Assembly (NCBI RefSeq): GCF_001043955.1
Contig: NZ_LABZ01000118.1
Coordinates: forward strand, 1 to 35,814
Source of the DNA: Methylobacterium tarhaniae
GTDB taxonomy: Bacteria > Pseudomonadota > Alphaproteobacteria > Rhizobiales > Beijerinckiaceae
DNA: 35,814 nucleotides
Reading direction: 5' to 3'
Shown here: piece by piece, positions 7,402-14,887 of the stretch
Position numbering within the stretch: position 1 is the first letter of the stretch
Layout: each line of letters starts with the position of its first letter
Notes under the pieces: model-generated
The model's input: only the letters and a program-made list of their open reading frames with translations
The model's database searches: none
What the model was told of the DNA's origin: nothing
Translations under genes and position numbers: made by a program

Positions 7402-8118
7402 ATGACCCACTTGGTGGCCGTCGTCGGGGGCGGCGATCTCAGCACCCATGCGGTGCTGGCGGCCGAGGCCCTGCGCCGGGCGGCAGGGCGGCGCAACCAG
7501 CGCCTCGACCTCGAATTGCGCGGCCGCGGCGCGACCGGCGCTCCCTTGAGCGAGGGCGCGATCCGGGACGCCGATGCGGTGCTCCTCGTCGGCACCGGCG
7601 ACGAGACCGACCTCGATGGTCTCGCCCGCAGCCTCGGCCGGGCCGCCGCCCTGCACGGCCGGGCCCTGCTGGTGCGCCTCGACGGTCCGCCGGAGGCCCG
7701 TGCGGGCCTCATCGACCTCGTCGCCGGCCGCGCCGACTTCACCACCGTGATCCGCCCCGATGCCGGCCCGCGGCTGCACCTGATCGGCCGCGGCCGCGGC
7801 GATGCCGAGGCCCTGGTCGCCGGCCGCGACGCCCTCGGGCTCACCTTCGACGCCCTCGGCGAGGCCTATGACTGGGTGATCGTCTGCCTCGGCGAGGGCT
7901 TCTCGGCCGGGACCCGGCCGCTGGTGAGCGCGGTCTCGGCCTGGATGGACGCGGTGGTGATCGCCTCGAATGCCGAGGCCGACGATCCGCGCCTCGTCGA
8001 CCTGTTCGATACCGCCGAGGCCGCCGGCGTGCCGGAGGTGATCGTGGCCCAGGACCGGGTGCCGACCGCCATGCCCGCCTATCCCATGCCCGCCTACCCC
8101 TTGCGCCGGTCGGCCTGA
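7402..8118 (+). CDS. Chimeric protein: Cys-less PTS fructose IIB-like domain plus BY-kinase-like segment without ATP motifs
   Basis: The protein has 238 residues; the ATG at 7402 has a strong aggagg site. Residues 1-75 align without gaps to fructose IIB domains (LVAVV......THAVLAAEALRRAA, then RGRGATGAPLSEGAIRDADAV). The phospho-accepting Cys of the ACPTG loop is Gly10, so it cannot carry phosphate; this recalls the Cys-less IIB' domain of FruA. Residues ~84-218 resemble the ExoP/Wzc tyrosine-kinase core (GLIDLVAGRADFTTVIRPD, RLHLIGRG, LTFDALGEAYDWVIV). There is no Walker A loop, Walker A' reads LLVRLDG, and the Walker B Asp is Cys162. It occupies the usual fruA position but has no membrane segment. 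A docking or regulatory role with FruB is inference. The IIB match is firm; the kinase-like match is moderate. Confidence 0.6.
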   Translation: MTHLVAVVGGGDLSTHAVLAAEALRRAAGRRNQRLDLELRGRGATGAPLSEGAIRDADAVLLVGTGDETDLDGLARSLGRAAALHGRALLVRLDGPPEARAGLIDLVAGRADFTTVIRPDAGPRLHLIGRGRGDAEALVAGRDALGLTFDALGEAYDWVIVCLGEGFSAGTRPLVSAVSAWMDAVVIASNAEADDPRLVDLFDTAEAAGVPEVIVAQDRVPTAMPAYPMPAYPLRRSA

Positions 8119-8125
8119 GAGGGCG

Positions 8126-8962
8126 TCAAGGGCCGGCGCGGCGGGGCCGCTGTGCATCCGGCGTGTAGTCGATCGTCGTGAAGCTGCCGCCCTGGAAGGT
8201 CCGGGCGATCGGGTCGAGGGGGTTCTCACGGGCCAGGATCTCCTCGGCCCAATCCTCCGCCGACTGGGTCGGCCGGTAGCCGATCGCCGCGGCGGCGGCC
8301 GCGTTGTCCCAGTAGCTGCGCGGGTTGTTCGAGGCGCCCCAGACCGCCACGTAGCCGGGGATCGGCGCCGCGATGCTGCGCAGCACGAGCTGGGCGAGGT
8401 CGTCGTGGCCGAGCCAGGTCGAGAGGTGGCGGAATTCCGTCGGACGCGGCAGGGCGCTGCCGATGCGCAGGGCCACCCCCTCGATGCCGTGCCGGTCCCA
8501 GTACATCCGGCCCATCAACTCGCCCCAGGCCTTGCTCAACCCGTAGAACCCGTCCGGCCGGAACGGCGCGTCGATCGCGAGCCGGTCGTCCACCGCATGC
8601 ATGCCGAAGGCGTGGTTGGAACTGGCGAAGACCACCCGGCGCAGGCCGTGGCGGCGGGCGCCCTCGTAGACCGCGCGCAGGGCGACGAGATTGTTCTCGA
8701 TCACCTCCGGCAGGGGCTTCTCGACGCTGGTGCCGGCCATGTGCACCAGCACGTCGGTGCCGTCGAGCAGCCGGTCGACGGCCTCCGCCTCGCGCAGGTC
8801 GCCGCTCGTCACCGTCTCGGCGTCGGAGAGCGGCGTCAGCGCCACCGGCCCGCCGCCGGAGCGCAGGACGTGGCCGGCGGCGAGCAGCCGCGGCCGCAGC
8901 ACCGCCCCGATCTGCCCGCCCGCCCCGGACAGGGCGACCCGGATCCCCGCTGCCTCGCTCAT
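8126..8962 (-). CDS. udh: Uronate dehydrogenase (NAD-dependent, extended SDR)
   Basis: The protein has 278 residues from ATG 8962, preceded by a good gggagg ribosome site; a longer reading to 8995 lacks one. It has the nucleotide-binding glycine pattern SGAGGQIG (residues 12-19), the catalytic serine region FASSNHAFG (113-120) and the YxxxK pair Tyr140/Lys144 in FYGLSKAWGE. SSNH and YGLSK are characteristic of uronate dehydrogenases, which oxidise D-galacturonate or D-glucuronate to the aldarolactone in the cytoplasm. It diverges from an SMP-30-type lactonase gene that would open such a lactone, which strengthens the assignment. Its stop lies only 7 bp from the stop of the convergent upstream gene. 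Confidence 0.8.
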   Translation of the reverse strand: MSEAAGIRVALSGAGGQIGAVLRPRLLAAGHVLRSGGGPVALTPLSDAETVTSGDLREAEAVDRLLDGTDVLVHMAGTSVEKPLPEVIENNLVALRAVYEGARRHGLRRVVFASSNHAFGMHAVDDRLAIDAPFRPDGFYGLSKAWGELMGRMYWDRHGIEGVALRIGSALPRPTEFRHLSTWLGHDDLAQLVLRSIAAPIPGYVAVWGASNNPRSYWDNAAAAAAIGYRPTQSAEDWAEEILARENPLDPIARTFQGGSFTTIDYTPDAQRPRRAGP

Positions 8963-9125
8963 GCATCCTCCCGTGTCGTCGTTGGTGCGCGCCAACCCGG
9001 CGCGAGGTCACGCCCCATCATCGGCCAGCCGCGGCGCGCCGTCGAGGCGCGACGCAGCCGCTTGCATCGGGCGGCACGTCCCGCGAAGGTCCGCCGCGCA
9101 AGAAGACCGACAGGAGGAACGCCCC

Positions 9126-10061
9126 GTGTGGACGCCGACGATCCGGTATCCCGACCCCGCCATCGAGGTCATCGACCCCTCCTTCGCCCGCTACCGGGTG
9201 TTCAGCGCCGGGATCGAGCGCCTCGCCACCGGCTGCCGCTGGAGCGAGGGCCCGGTCTGGTTCGGCGACGGGCGCTATCTCCTGTGGAGCGACATCCCGA
9301 ACAACCGCATCCTGCGCTTCGACGAGGAGAGCGGCGCGGTCTCGGTCTTCCGCAAGCCGTCGAACTTCGCCAACGGCAACACCCGCGACCGCCAGGGCCG
9401 CCTCGTCACCTGCGAGCATGGCGGGCGGCGGGTGACGCGCACCGAGTATGACGGCGCCATCACGGTCCTGGCCGACCGTTTCGAGGGCAAGCGCCTCAAC
9501 TCGCCCAACGACGTGGTGGTGGCCGCGGACGGCGCGGTCTGGTTCACCGATCCGCCCTTCGGCATCCTCGGCAATTACGAGGGCGAGCGGGCGGAGCCCG
9601 AGCTGCCCCAGAACGTCTACCGCCTCGACCCGGCGACCGGGGTGCTGGCGGCGGTGGCGACCGGCCTCGCCGGGCCGAACGGCCTGTGCTTCTCCCCCGA
9701 CGAATCGATCCTCTACCTCGTCGAATCGCGGGCGCAGCCGAACCGCCGCATCCTCGCCTTCGACGTCGCGGGCGGGCGTCTGACGAACCAGCGCGTCCAC
9801 ATCGATGCCGGCCCCGGCACGCCGGACGGCTTCCGGTGCGACATCGACGGCAATCTCTGGTGCGGCTGGGGCATGGGCTCGGACGCCCTCGACGGGGTGA
9901 TGGTCTACAACCCCGAGGGCATTCTGATCGGCCGCATCCGCCTGCCGGAGCGCTGCGCCAACCTCTGCTTCGGCGGCCGTCACCGCAACCGGCTGTTCAT
10001 GGCGGCGAGCCAGTCGCTCTACGCGGTCTATGTCGACACCCAGGGGGTGGCCGGGGGGTAA
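9126..10061 (+). CDS. SMP-30/gluconolactonase/LRE-family lactone hydrolase
   Basis: The protein has 311 residues of six-bladed beta-propeller type. Metal-site motifs of the SMP-30 family are visible: Glu41 in WSEGPVW, Asn128 in LNSPNDVVV, and the GPNGLCFSPDE and DGFRCDIDGNLW segments. It has no signal peptide, so it is cytoplasmic. The family hydrolyses sugar lactones in a metal-dependent way. Its position divergent from uronate dehydrogenase suggests an aldarolactone substrate (inference). GTG at 9126 is the start: an aggaggaac ribosome site lies at the right distance and there is no better ATG. No further aldarate pathway genes follow; the next gene is convergent. Confidence 0.8.
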   Translation: MWTPTIRYPDPAIEVIDPSFARYRVFSAGIERLATGCRWSEGPVWFGDGRYLLWSDIPNNRILRFDEESGAVSVFRKPSNFANGNTRDRQGRLVTCEHGGRRVTRTEYDGAITVLADRFEGKRLNSPNDVVVAADGAVWFTDPPFGILGNYEGERAEPELPQNVYRLDPATGVLAAVATGLAGPNGLCFSPDESILYLVESRAQPNRRILAFDVAGGRLTNQRVHIDAGPGTPDGFRCDIDGNLWCGWGMGSDALDGVMVYNPEGILIGRIRLPERCANLCFGGRHRNRLFMAASQSLYAVYVDTQGVAGG

Positions 10062-10138
10062 GGCCCCGGCAGCCTCAAGCGGAGCCGCACGGCGCCACTC
10101 TGCTCAGGTTCTTGTTTTCGCATCATTGTCACCGCCGA

Positions 10139-10168
10139 ACCGGTGACCGCTTCACCGGTGACCGCTTC
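10139..10168. repeat. 15-bp tandem repeat in convergent intergenic gap
   Basis: accggtgaccgcttc occurs twice head to tail (10139-10153, 10154-10168) between the stops of the lactonase and ureohydrolase genes. Each copy contains ACCGGT, so alternative hairpins are possible. No function is assigned. Confidence 0.7.
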
Positions 10169-10180
10169 GGCGAATGATGC

Positions 10181-11221
10181 TCAGGCCCGCCGCCCCGCCG
10201 CCACCAGGCACAACAGCTCGAACAGCACCTGCGCGGCGCATTGCGCCGTGTTGCTGGTCGGGTCGTATTGCGGCGCCACCTCGACCACGTCGCCGCCGAC
10301 CACGTTCACGCCGGCGAGGCCGCGCAACAACGCCAGCACCTCGCGGGGCGTGAGCCCGCCCATCTCCGGCGTGCCGGTGCCGGGCGCGAAGCCCGGATCG
10401 AGGCTGTCGACGTCGAAGGAGAGGTAGGTGGGGCCGTCGCCGGCGACCTCCCGGGCCCGGGCGATCACCGCAGGGATCCCGAGCTGCGCCACCTCCTCGG
10501 CGTGGATCACCGTCATGCCGGAGACGTACGAGAACTCCCACAGGTACTCGGCGCCGCCGCGGATGCCGATCTGGATCGTGCGGGCGGGATCGAGCACGCC
10601 GTCGAGCACCGCCTGGCGGAACGGGCCGCCATGGTGGAACTTCGAGCCCTCGTAGACGCCGCCGGTGTCGCAATGGGCGTCGATGTGGATCATGCCGACC
10701 GGGCGGCCGGCGCCGACCGCCCGAAGGGTGGCGCGGCTGATCGAGTGGTCGCCGCCCACCGCCAGCGGCACCACGCCGGCCTTCACCACGGTGGCGAAGA
10801 ACGCCTCGATGTCCTCGTGGCAGCTCTCGAGGGAGAAGCGGCTGCGGAACGGCACGTCGCCGATATCGGCCGCCTTCAGCTCCGCCGCCGGGGTGATCCG
10901 CAGCACGTGCTCGTAGGGGCCGATGCGCTCCACCGCCCGCACCGCCCGCGGCCCGTGGCGGGCGCCGGCCCGGTTGGTGACGCCGAGATCCATCGGCACG
11001 CCGATCAGCGCCACGTCGAGGCCGCCGAAATCGGGCAGCGTCGCGGCCTCGGGGCGGAACGGCAGGTCGAGGAAGGTCGCCGGATCCGCGAAGGGCCACT
11101 TGCGCCGATCGCTCTCGCTGAATTGCTGTGCCGCCGCCTTCGCGAAGTCCGGATCGTCGATGTCGCCGCCGGTCGCGTCGAGGTAGCGGGCGCGAAGGGC
11201 CGCGAGCTTGGCCTGATCCAT
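10181..11221 (-). CDS. Ureohydrolase of the agmatinase/arginase family
   Basis: The protein has 346 residues from ATG 11221 (ggag six bases upstream). It is a binuclear Mn/Fe enzyme that hydrolyses a guanidino group to urea plus amine. All metal ligands are present: His159 in GGDHS, Asp181/His183/Asp185 in HIDAHCDT, and Asp270/Asp272 in SFDVDSLDP. The N-terminal extension of ~60 residues and the loop KFHHGGPFRQA (after the DAHxD motif) are features I associate with the guanidinobutyrase/guanidinopropionase-like branch rather than arginase. The substrate could therefore be agmatine, 4-guanidinobutyrate or another guanidine compound. An Orn/Lys/Arg decarboxylase 7 kb away could supply agmatine if it uses arginine (inference). 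It is monocistronic and divergent from an MFS transporter. Confidence 0.85.
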   Translation of the reverse strand: MDQAKLAALRARYLDATGGDIDDPDFAKAAAQQFSESDRRKWPFADPATFLDLPFRPEAATLPDFGGLDVALIGVPMDLGVTNRAGARHGPRAVRAVERIGPYEHVLRITPAAELKAADIGDVPFRSRFSLESCHEDIEAFFATVVKAGVVPLAVGGDHSISRATLRAVGAGRPVGMIHIDAHCDTGGVYEGSKFHHGGPFRQAVLDGVLDPARTIQIGIRGGAEYLWEFSYVSGMTVIHAEEVAQLGIPAVIARAREVAGDGPTYLSFDVDSLDPGFAPGTGTPEMGGLTPREVLALLRGLAGVNVVGGDVVEVAPQYDPTSNTAQCAAQVLFELLCLVAAGRRA

Positions 11222-11531
11222 GGGGGCTCCGGAGGTGAGGGCCCGCACCGGCTCTCGCGAGCCCGCGGGCGCGGCACTCGGGGGGCGGCCCCTGAGGGCC
11301 CCGGTGCACCCGGCGTGCCCTCGGCCCGCACCGCCCGGCCACGAGTCAAGCGCAGGCCGGCCATGCTGGCAAGCCCCGTTGTGCGGGCGGGGGCCGGCGG
11401 TTCAGGAAGTCCCGGCCGGCGCAACCGCCGCCGACGCAGGCTCCCTCACGATCGCGAAGGCCGCCAGAGATGGGCGACACGCCCCCCGATGCCGCCGCGC
11501 GCCGCGCGCCCGCAGCGGCCTGACCGGCCCG
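11222..11531. other. 310-bp divergent intergenic region
   Basis: Lies between the ureohydrolase (minus) and the MFS gene (plus) and must hold both promoters. I see a small GC hairpin, GGCCC-ctga-GGGCC (11287-11300), but no convincing -35/-10 pair, operator or riboswitch. The GC content makes promoter calls here unreliable. Confidence 0.4.
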
Positions 11532-12815
11532 ATGCGCGTCTCCCTGGCCCCGGCCTGGCCGGGCGTCTGGCTGCTCGCCGGCGCCCATCTCCTCGCCTTC
11601 GCGGACCGGTTCGTCGCCGCCCTGGTCGCCCCGGCGATCAAGGCGGACCTGCATCTGAGCGACTTCGCGATCGGCCTGGCGCAGGGCACCGCCTTCGTGG
11701 CGGCCTTTGCCGTCGCGACCCTCATGGCCGGCCCCCTGGTCGACCGCGTCCACCGCCCGCGCCTGATCGCGGCCGGGATCCTGGTCTGGAGCCTCGCCTC
11801 GCTGGCCTGCGGGCTGGCGACCGATCTCGCCGAGCTCGTCCTCGCCCGCATGGGACTCGGCCTCGGCCAGGCCGTCCTCACCCCGGCCGCCCTCGCGCTC
11901 ATCGCCGCGCGCCAGCCGCGGGACCGGATCGGGCAGGGCGTCTCGCTCTACACCGCGGGCGCCGTCCTGGGACGCGGCACGGCCCTGGTCCTGGGCGGCG
12001 GGCTCCTCGCCCTGCTGCCCGCGGCGGTGACGGTGGCGGGCTTCCCGACCCCGGTCGCGTCCTGGCGGGTGCTGTTCGGGCTCAGCGTCCTGCCGAACCT
12101 CGTCCTCGTGACGCTGCTGCTGCGGCTGGACGATCCCGGCCGCGGCGGCCCGCAGGTGCGGGTGCGGACGCGGATCGGGCCGTGGCTCGCCCGGCATGCG
12201 GGGCGCTACGCCGCCATGACCGTGGCCGGAGGCGCCGTGACCCTGGTCGTCCAGACCACCAATGCCTGGGCGGTCACGCTGCTCGTGCGCCGTTTCGGCC
12301 TGCCGCTCTCCTCGGCCGGCATGCTGTTCGGGGTGGTCGTGGCCCTCGCCGCGCCGCTCGGCCAGTTCACCGGCGGACGCCTCCTCGACCGCGCGAGGCG
12401 GGGCGTCCTTCCGGGCGGGCGGCTGCTCCTCGGCGTGCTCGCCGGCACGCTGCCGCTCGCCGCGATCGTCGGCCTGACCGACCGCCTCGCCCTGGCGACC
12501 GCCGCCCTCGCCGCCCTGGTCTTCGGCCTCGGGATCGGCTCGGTGGCGACGCTCGCGGGCCTGCAGATCATGACGCCGCGATCCTTGCGCGGCCGCGTCA
12601 CCGCGCCGTTCATGGCCTGCATCACGCTGGCGGGCTTCGGGCTCGGCCCGCCCCTGGTCGGGCTCCTGGCCGATCGCGTCTTCGGCGAGGCCGGCCTCGG
12701 CCACGCCCTGCTGGCGACCAGCGCGCTCGCCTACGCGGCGGGCCTCGTTGCGCTTGCGGCCGGGGCGCCCTACCTTAAGGGAACCACGAACAGGCAGGCG
12801 CGGGCCGGTCGCTGA
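11532..12815 (+). CDS. MFS transporter
   Basis: The protein has 427 residues, nearly all hydrophobic, with about 12 membrane helices in two halves joined by a short basic loop (~residues 205-220). The loop between helices 2 and 3 has an MFS motif A-like sequence, GPLVDRVHRPRLI (~residues 67-79). The start of helix 1 carries an acidic residue (AFADRFVAALVAP), as in the aromatic-acid/phthalate-type and Spinster-like MFS groups. The substrate cannot be read from the sequence. The ATG at 11532 is chosen because helix 1 starts soon after it; its ribosome site is weak. An AraC-type regulator begins 28 bp after the stop and probably shares the transcript. Confidence 0.8.
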   Translation: MRVSLAPAWPGVWLLAGAHLLAFADRFVAALVAPAIKADLHLSDFAIGLAQGTAFVAAFAVATLMAGPLVDRVHRPRLIAAGILVWSLASLACGLATDLAELVLARMGLGLGQAVLTPAALALIAARQPRDRIGQGVSLYTAGAVLGRGTALVLGGGLLALLPAAVTVAGFPTPVASWRVLFGLSVLPNLVLVTLLLRLDDPGRGGPQVRVRTRIGPWLARHAGRYAAMTVAGGAVTLVVQTTNAWAVTLLVRRFGLPLSSAGMLFGVVVALAAPLGQFTGGRLLDRARRGVLPGGRLLLGVLAGTLPLAAIVGLTDRLALATAALAALVFGLGIGSVATLAGLQIMTPRSLRGRVTAPFMACITLAGFGLGPPLVGLLADRVFGEAGLGHALLATSALAYAAGLVALAAGAPYLKGTTNRQARAGR

Positions 12816-12843
12816 GCGGCCCGCAGGATTGCCCGCAAGAGCG

Positions 12844-13899
12844 ATGGATACGATCACCCTCGGTCCGACGATCTCCAGCCCGGGCCGGCGAGGTCGAGGG
12901 GCCACCGACGAGGCCGCCTTCGAGGCCTATCGCGCGCTCTATAGCGGCGGCACCGACGTCGATCGCGCACCCGGAATCCTGCGGACCGAGGTCGTCGCGT
13001 ACCGGTTGCCGCGGATGCTGCTGTTCGACCGCCGGCTCGCCGGCGTGTCGCATGCCCGCGGACCCCGCCGGGTCGCCCGCGACGGCTTCGACCACATCAC
13101 CGTCCACCTCGTTCTCTCCGGCAGCCTGATGCTGGAGGTGCCGGAGGCGAAGCGCCGGGTCGAGGCCGGGACCCTCGCGCTGTTCGACCTCACCCGGCCG
13201 CAGCGCACCTGGACCGAGGGCGCGCGCATCGTCACCGCCGCCATCGCCCGCGACCGCCTCGATGCCGCGACGCTGGACGGCCTCGACCTGCACGGACTGG
13301 TCCTCGGCCCGGGCGAGGCGGGTCTGGTGATCGACTTCGCGCGCTCGCTGGCCGCCCATGCCGGGGCCCTGACGCCCGAGCTGGCCGCCGTCGCCACCGA
13401 CTCGCTGTGCCTGATGCTCGGCGCGACCCTGGCCTCCCTGCGCGACCGGACCCTGCGGGCCGCGGCGCCGATCGCGGCCGGACGCGCCCATGCCCGGGCG
13501 ATCGCCTATATCGAGCGGCATCTCGGGGACCAAGCCTTGACCACCGCGGCGATCGCCGCCGGCGCCGGCGTGTCGCGCAGCGCGCTCTACCGGCTGTTCG
13601 AGCCCGCCGGCGGCGTCGCCCGGTACGTGCAGCAGCAGCGCGTGACGCGCCTGCGCCGCGCCTTGTCGCGGGCCGACGACGATCGGACTATCGACGAGCT
13701 GGCCCTCGCGACCGGCTTCGCCTCGCCGAGCCATGCCGGCCGGCAGTTTCGCACCGCTTTCGGCATGCCGCCGGGAGAATATCGGCGCAGCCTGCGCGCC
13801 AAGGCCGAGTCGACCCGGATCGCACAGGGCGACGCATTGCGCGCAAGACTCGACGGCCCGCTTCCCGGCCTGACGGCCTGGCACGGCGAGCTTCTCTGA
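12844..13899 (+). CDS. AraC-family transcriptional regulator
   Basis: The protein has 351 residues. Residues ~30-210 resemble the AraC-binding-like-2 domain (FDHITVHLVLSGSLMLEV, GTLALFDLTRPQRTW). Residues ~240-345 form the double HTH: an AIAAGAGVSRSALYRLFE recognition region, then IDELALATGFASPSHAGRQFRTAFGMPPGEYR, the AraC signature. It probably controls the MFS transporter immediately upstream, with which it seems to be co-transcribed, in response to a small ligand. That pairing is inferred from spacing. It is convergent with the mucR-type gene. Confidence 0.88.
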   Translation: MDTITLGPTISSPGRRGRGATDEAAFEAYRALYSGGTDVDRAPGILRTEVVAYRLPRMLLFDRRLAGVSHARGPRRVARDGFDHITVHLVLSGSLMLEVPEAKRRVEAGTLALFDLTRPQRTWTEGARIVTAAIARDRLDAATLDGLDLHGLVLGPGEAGLVIDFARSLAAHAGALTPELAAVATDSLCLMLGATLASLRDRTLRAAAPIAAGRAHARAIAYIERHLGDQALTTAAIAAGAGVSRSALYRLFEPAGGVARYVQQQRVTRLRRALSRADDDRTIDELALATGFASPSHAGRQFRTAFGMPPGEYRRSLRAKAESTRIAQGDALRARLDGPLPGLTAWHGELL

Positions 13900-14018
13900 G
13901 CAGCCGACCGGAAAGGAACCGATGGTCGCGCCACGGCGCAGCCGGCCCCCGCAGGCCGCGCCGCGACGCCTCGGCCGCACCGGCCGACAGACGGCGCGGG
14001 CGGCCCACCGGATCAGGC

Positions 14019-14522
14019 TCAGGCGCTGCGCGGACGCCCGCGCCTGGCCGGCTTCGCCTCGATGGCCGGCGCCTTCACGACCGCGTCGGAGGTGGCGCGC
14101 TTGGCCGCCGCAGCGACATTGCGGCCCCGGCCCAGCCCGATGCTCTTGGCGAGCTCGGAGCGCTGTGCGGCGTAGTTGGCGGCGACCATCGGGTAGTCGT
14201 GCGGCAGGCCCCACTTGCGCCGGTACTCCTCGGGGGTGAGCCCGCGGGTCGACAGGTGGCGCTTGAGCGACTTGTACTGACGGCCATCCTCGAGGCTGAT
14301 CAGGTAATCCGGGGTCACCGTCTTCTTGATCGGCATCAGGGGGGTGAGCTTCTCGGGCTCCTTGGCGCTGGGCTGGCCGAGGGAGACGAACGCGCTGTGC
14401 ACGGCGCCGATCAGGCCGGCCAGGTCGGCGGCCGGAACCGAGTTGTTGGCGACGTAGGCCGACACGACGTCGGCGGCGAGGGCGACGAAATCGACCTCCT
14501 GGACCAGATCTTCTTGCGACAC
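14019..14522 (-). CDS. MucR/Ros-family transcriptional regulator lacking the zinc-ligand cysteine
   Basis: The protein has 167 residues from GTG 14522; it contains the MucR hallmarks VVSAYVANNSVP and DYLISLEDGRQYKSLKRHLSTRGLTPEEYRRKWGLP, then the basic C-terminal part ELAKSIGLGRGR. MucR/Ros proteins bind AT-rich, degenerate sites and control exopolysaccharide and motility genes. The usual first zinc ligand, Cys before LEDG, is Ser here, and the region has no Cys. The second His position is also altered (RHLSTRGLT), so this is a zinc-free type of Ros fold. In-frame ATGs at 14579 and 14561 would add 19 or 13 residues. GTG 14522 is preferred because an aggac site sits 8 bases upstream, the family N-terminus starts there, and a possible -35/-10 lies at 14595-14567. 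Confidence 0.85.
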   Translation of the reverse strand: MSQEDLVQEVDFVALAADVVSAYVANNSVPAADLAGLIGAVHSAFVSLGQPSAKEPEKLTPLMPIKKTVTPDYLISLEDGRQYKSLKRHLSTRGLTPEEYRRKWGLPHDYPMVAANYAAQRSELAKSIGLGRGRNVAAAAKRATSDAVVKAPAIEAKPARRGRPRSA

Positions 14523-14887
14523 GGATATTCGTCCTAACTTACGCACCCGTTCGACGGGCATACGCGCGATATCGGGCATCGCACCGCAGTTTCAACCCAT
14601 CTCGGCCCGTCCGCCGCTGAATTTCCCACAGATGCTTTTGATAATCGGGCAGGCTTGCGATCACGCAACGGCTTCATGTCGAGCCCGGAAGCTCGACCAA
14701 GCCTTGCGCAACGCCACGGCTACTCGCCCGCGAACTCTGGAGCGAAGGTCGGATGCGCGCATCATGCACGATAAAATGAGCAGAAATGGCTCATATCGCA
14801 TCGGGACACCGGTGGACAATCCGGCATGGGGCCTTTCCCTGGCACCGGACTTGCCCTAACGCCGAACCACGACCGGCGAGAGCGGCC
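14523..14887. other. 365-bp divergent intergenic region between mucR-type gene and acyltransferase operon
   Basis: This stretch is AT-richer than the rest of the window. On the minus strand a weak promoter TTGAAA-17-ATATCG (14595-14567) would serve the mucR-type gene. On the plus-strand side there is a 6-bp inverted repeat at 14776-14794 upstream of the MBOAT gene. AT-rich DNA between a MucR-type gene and a possible polysaccharide gene set could hold MucR sites, but no specific site can be named. Confidence 0.45.
14776..14794. promoter_or_regulatory. Inverted repeat ATGAGC-N7-GCTCAT upstream of the acylation operon
   Basis: Perfect 6-bp arms at 14776-14781 and 14789-14794 sit in an AT-rich stretch 94 bp before the MBOAT start. 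It may be an operator or a leader hairpin. Nothing else supports a specific regulator. Confidence 0.35.

Noticed and set aside
10062..10180. CRISPR-like reading of the 15-bp tandem repeat
   Set aside because: Only two contiguous copies with no spacers.
10241..12778. 845-residue plus-strand open frame across the ureohydrolase and MFS region
   Set aside because: It spans two well recognised genes in other frames and an intergenic gap, with shadow-type composition.
14632..14859. 75-residue open frame in the mucR-MBOAT gap
   Set aside because: No ribosome site or domain; it overlaps the inverted repeat and likely promoter region.
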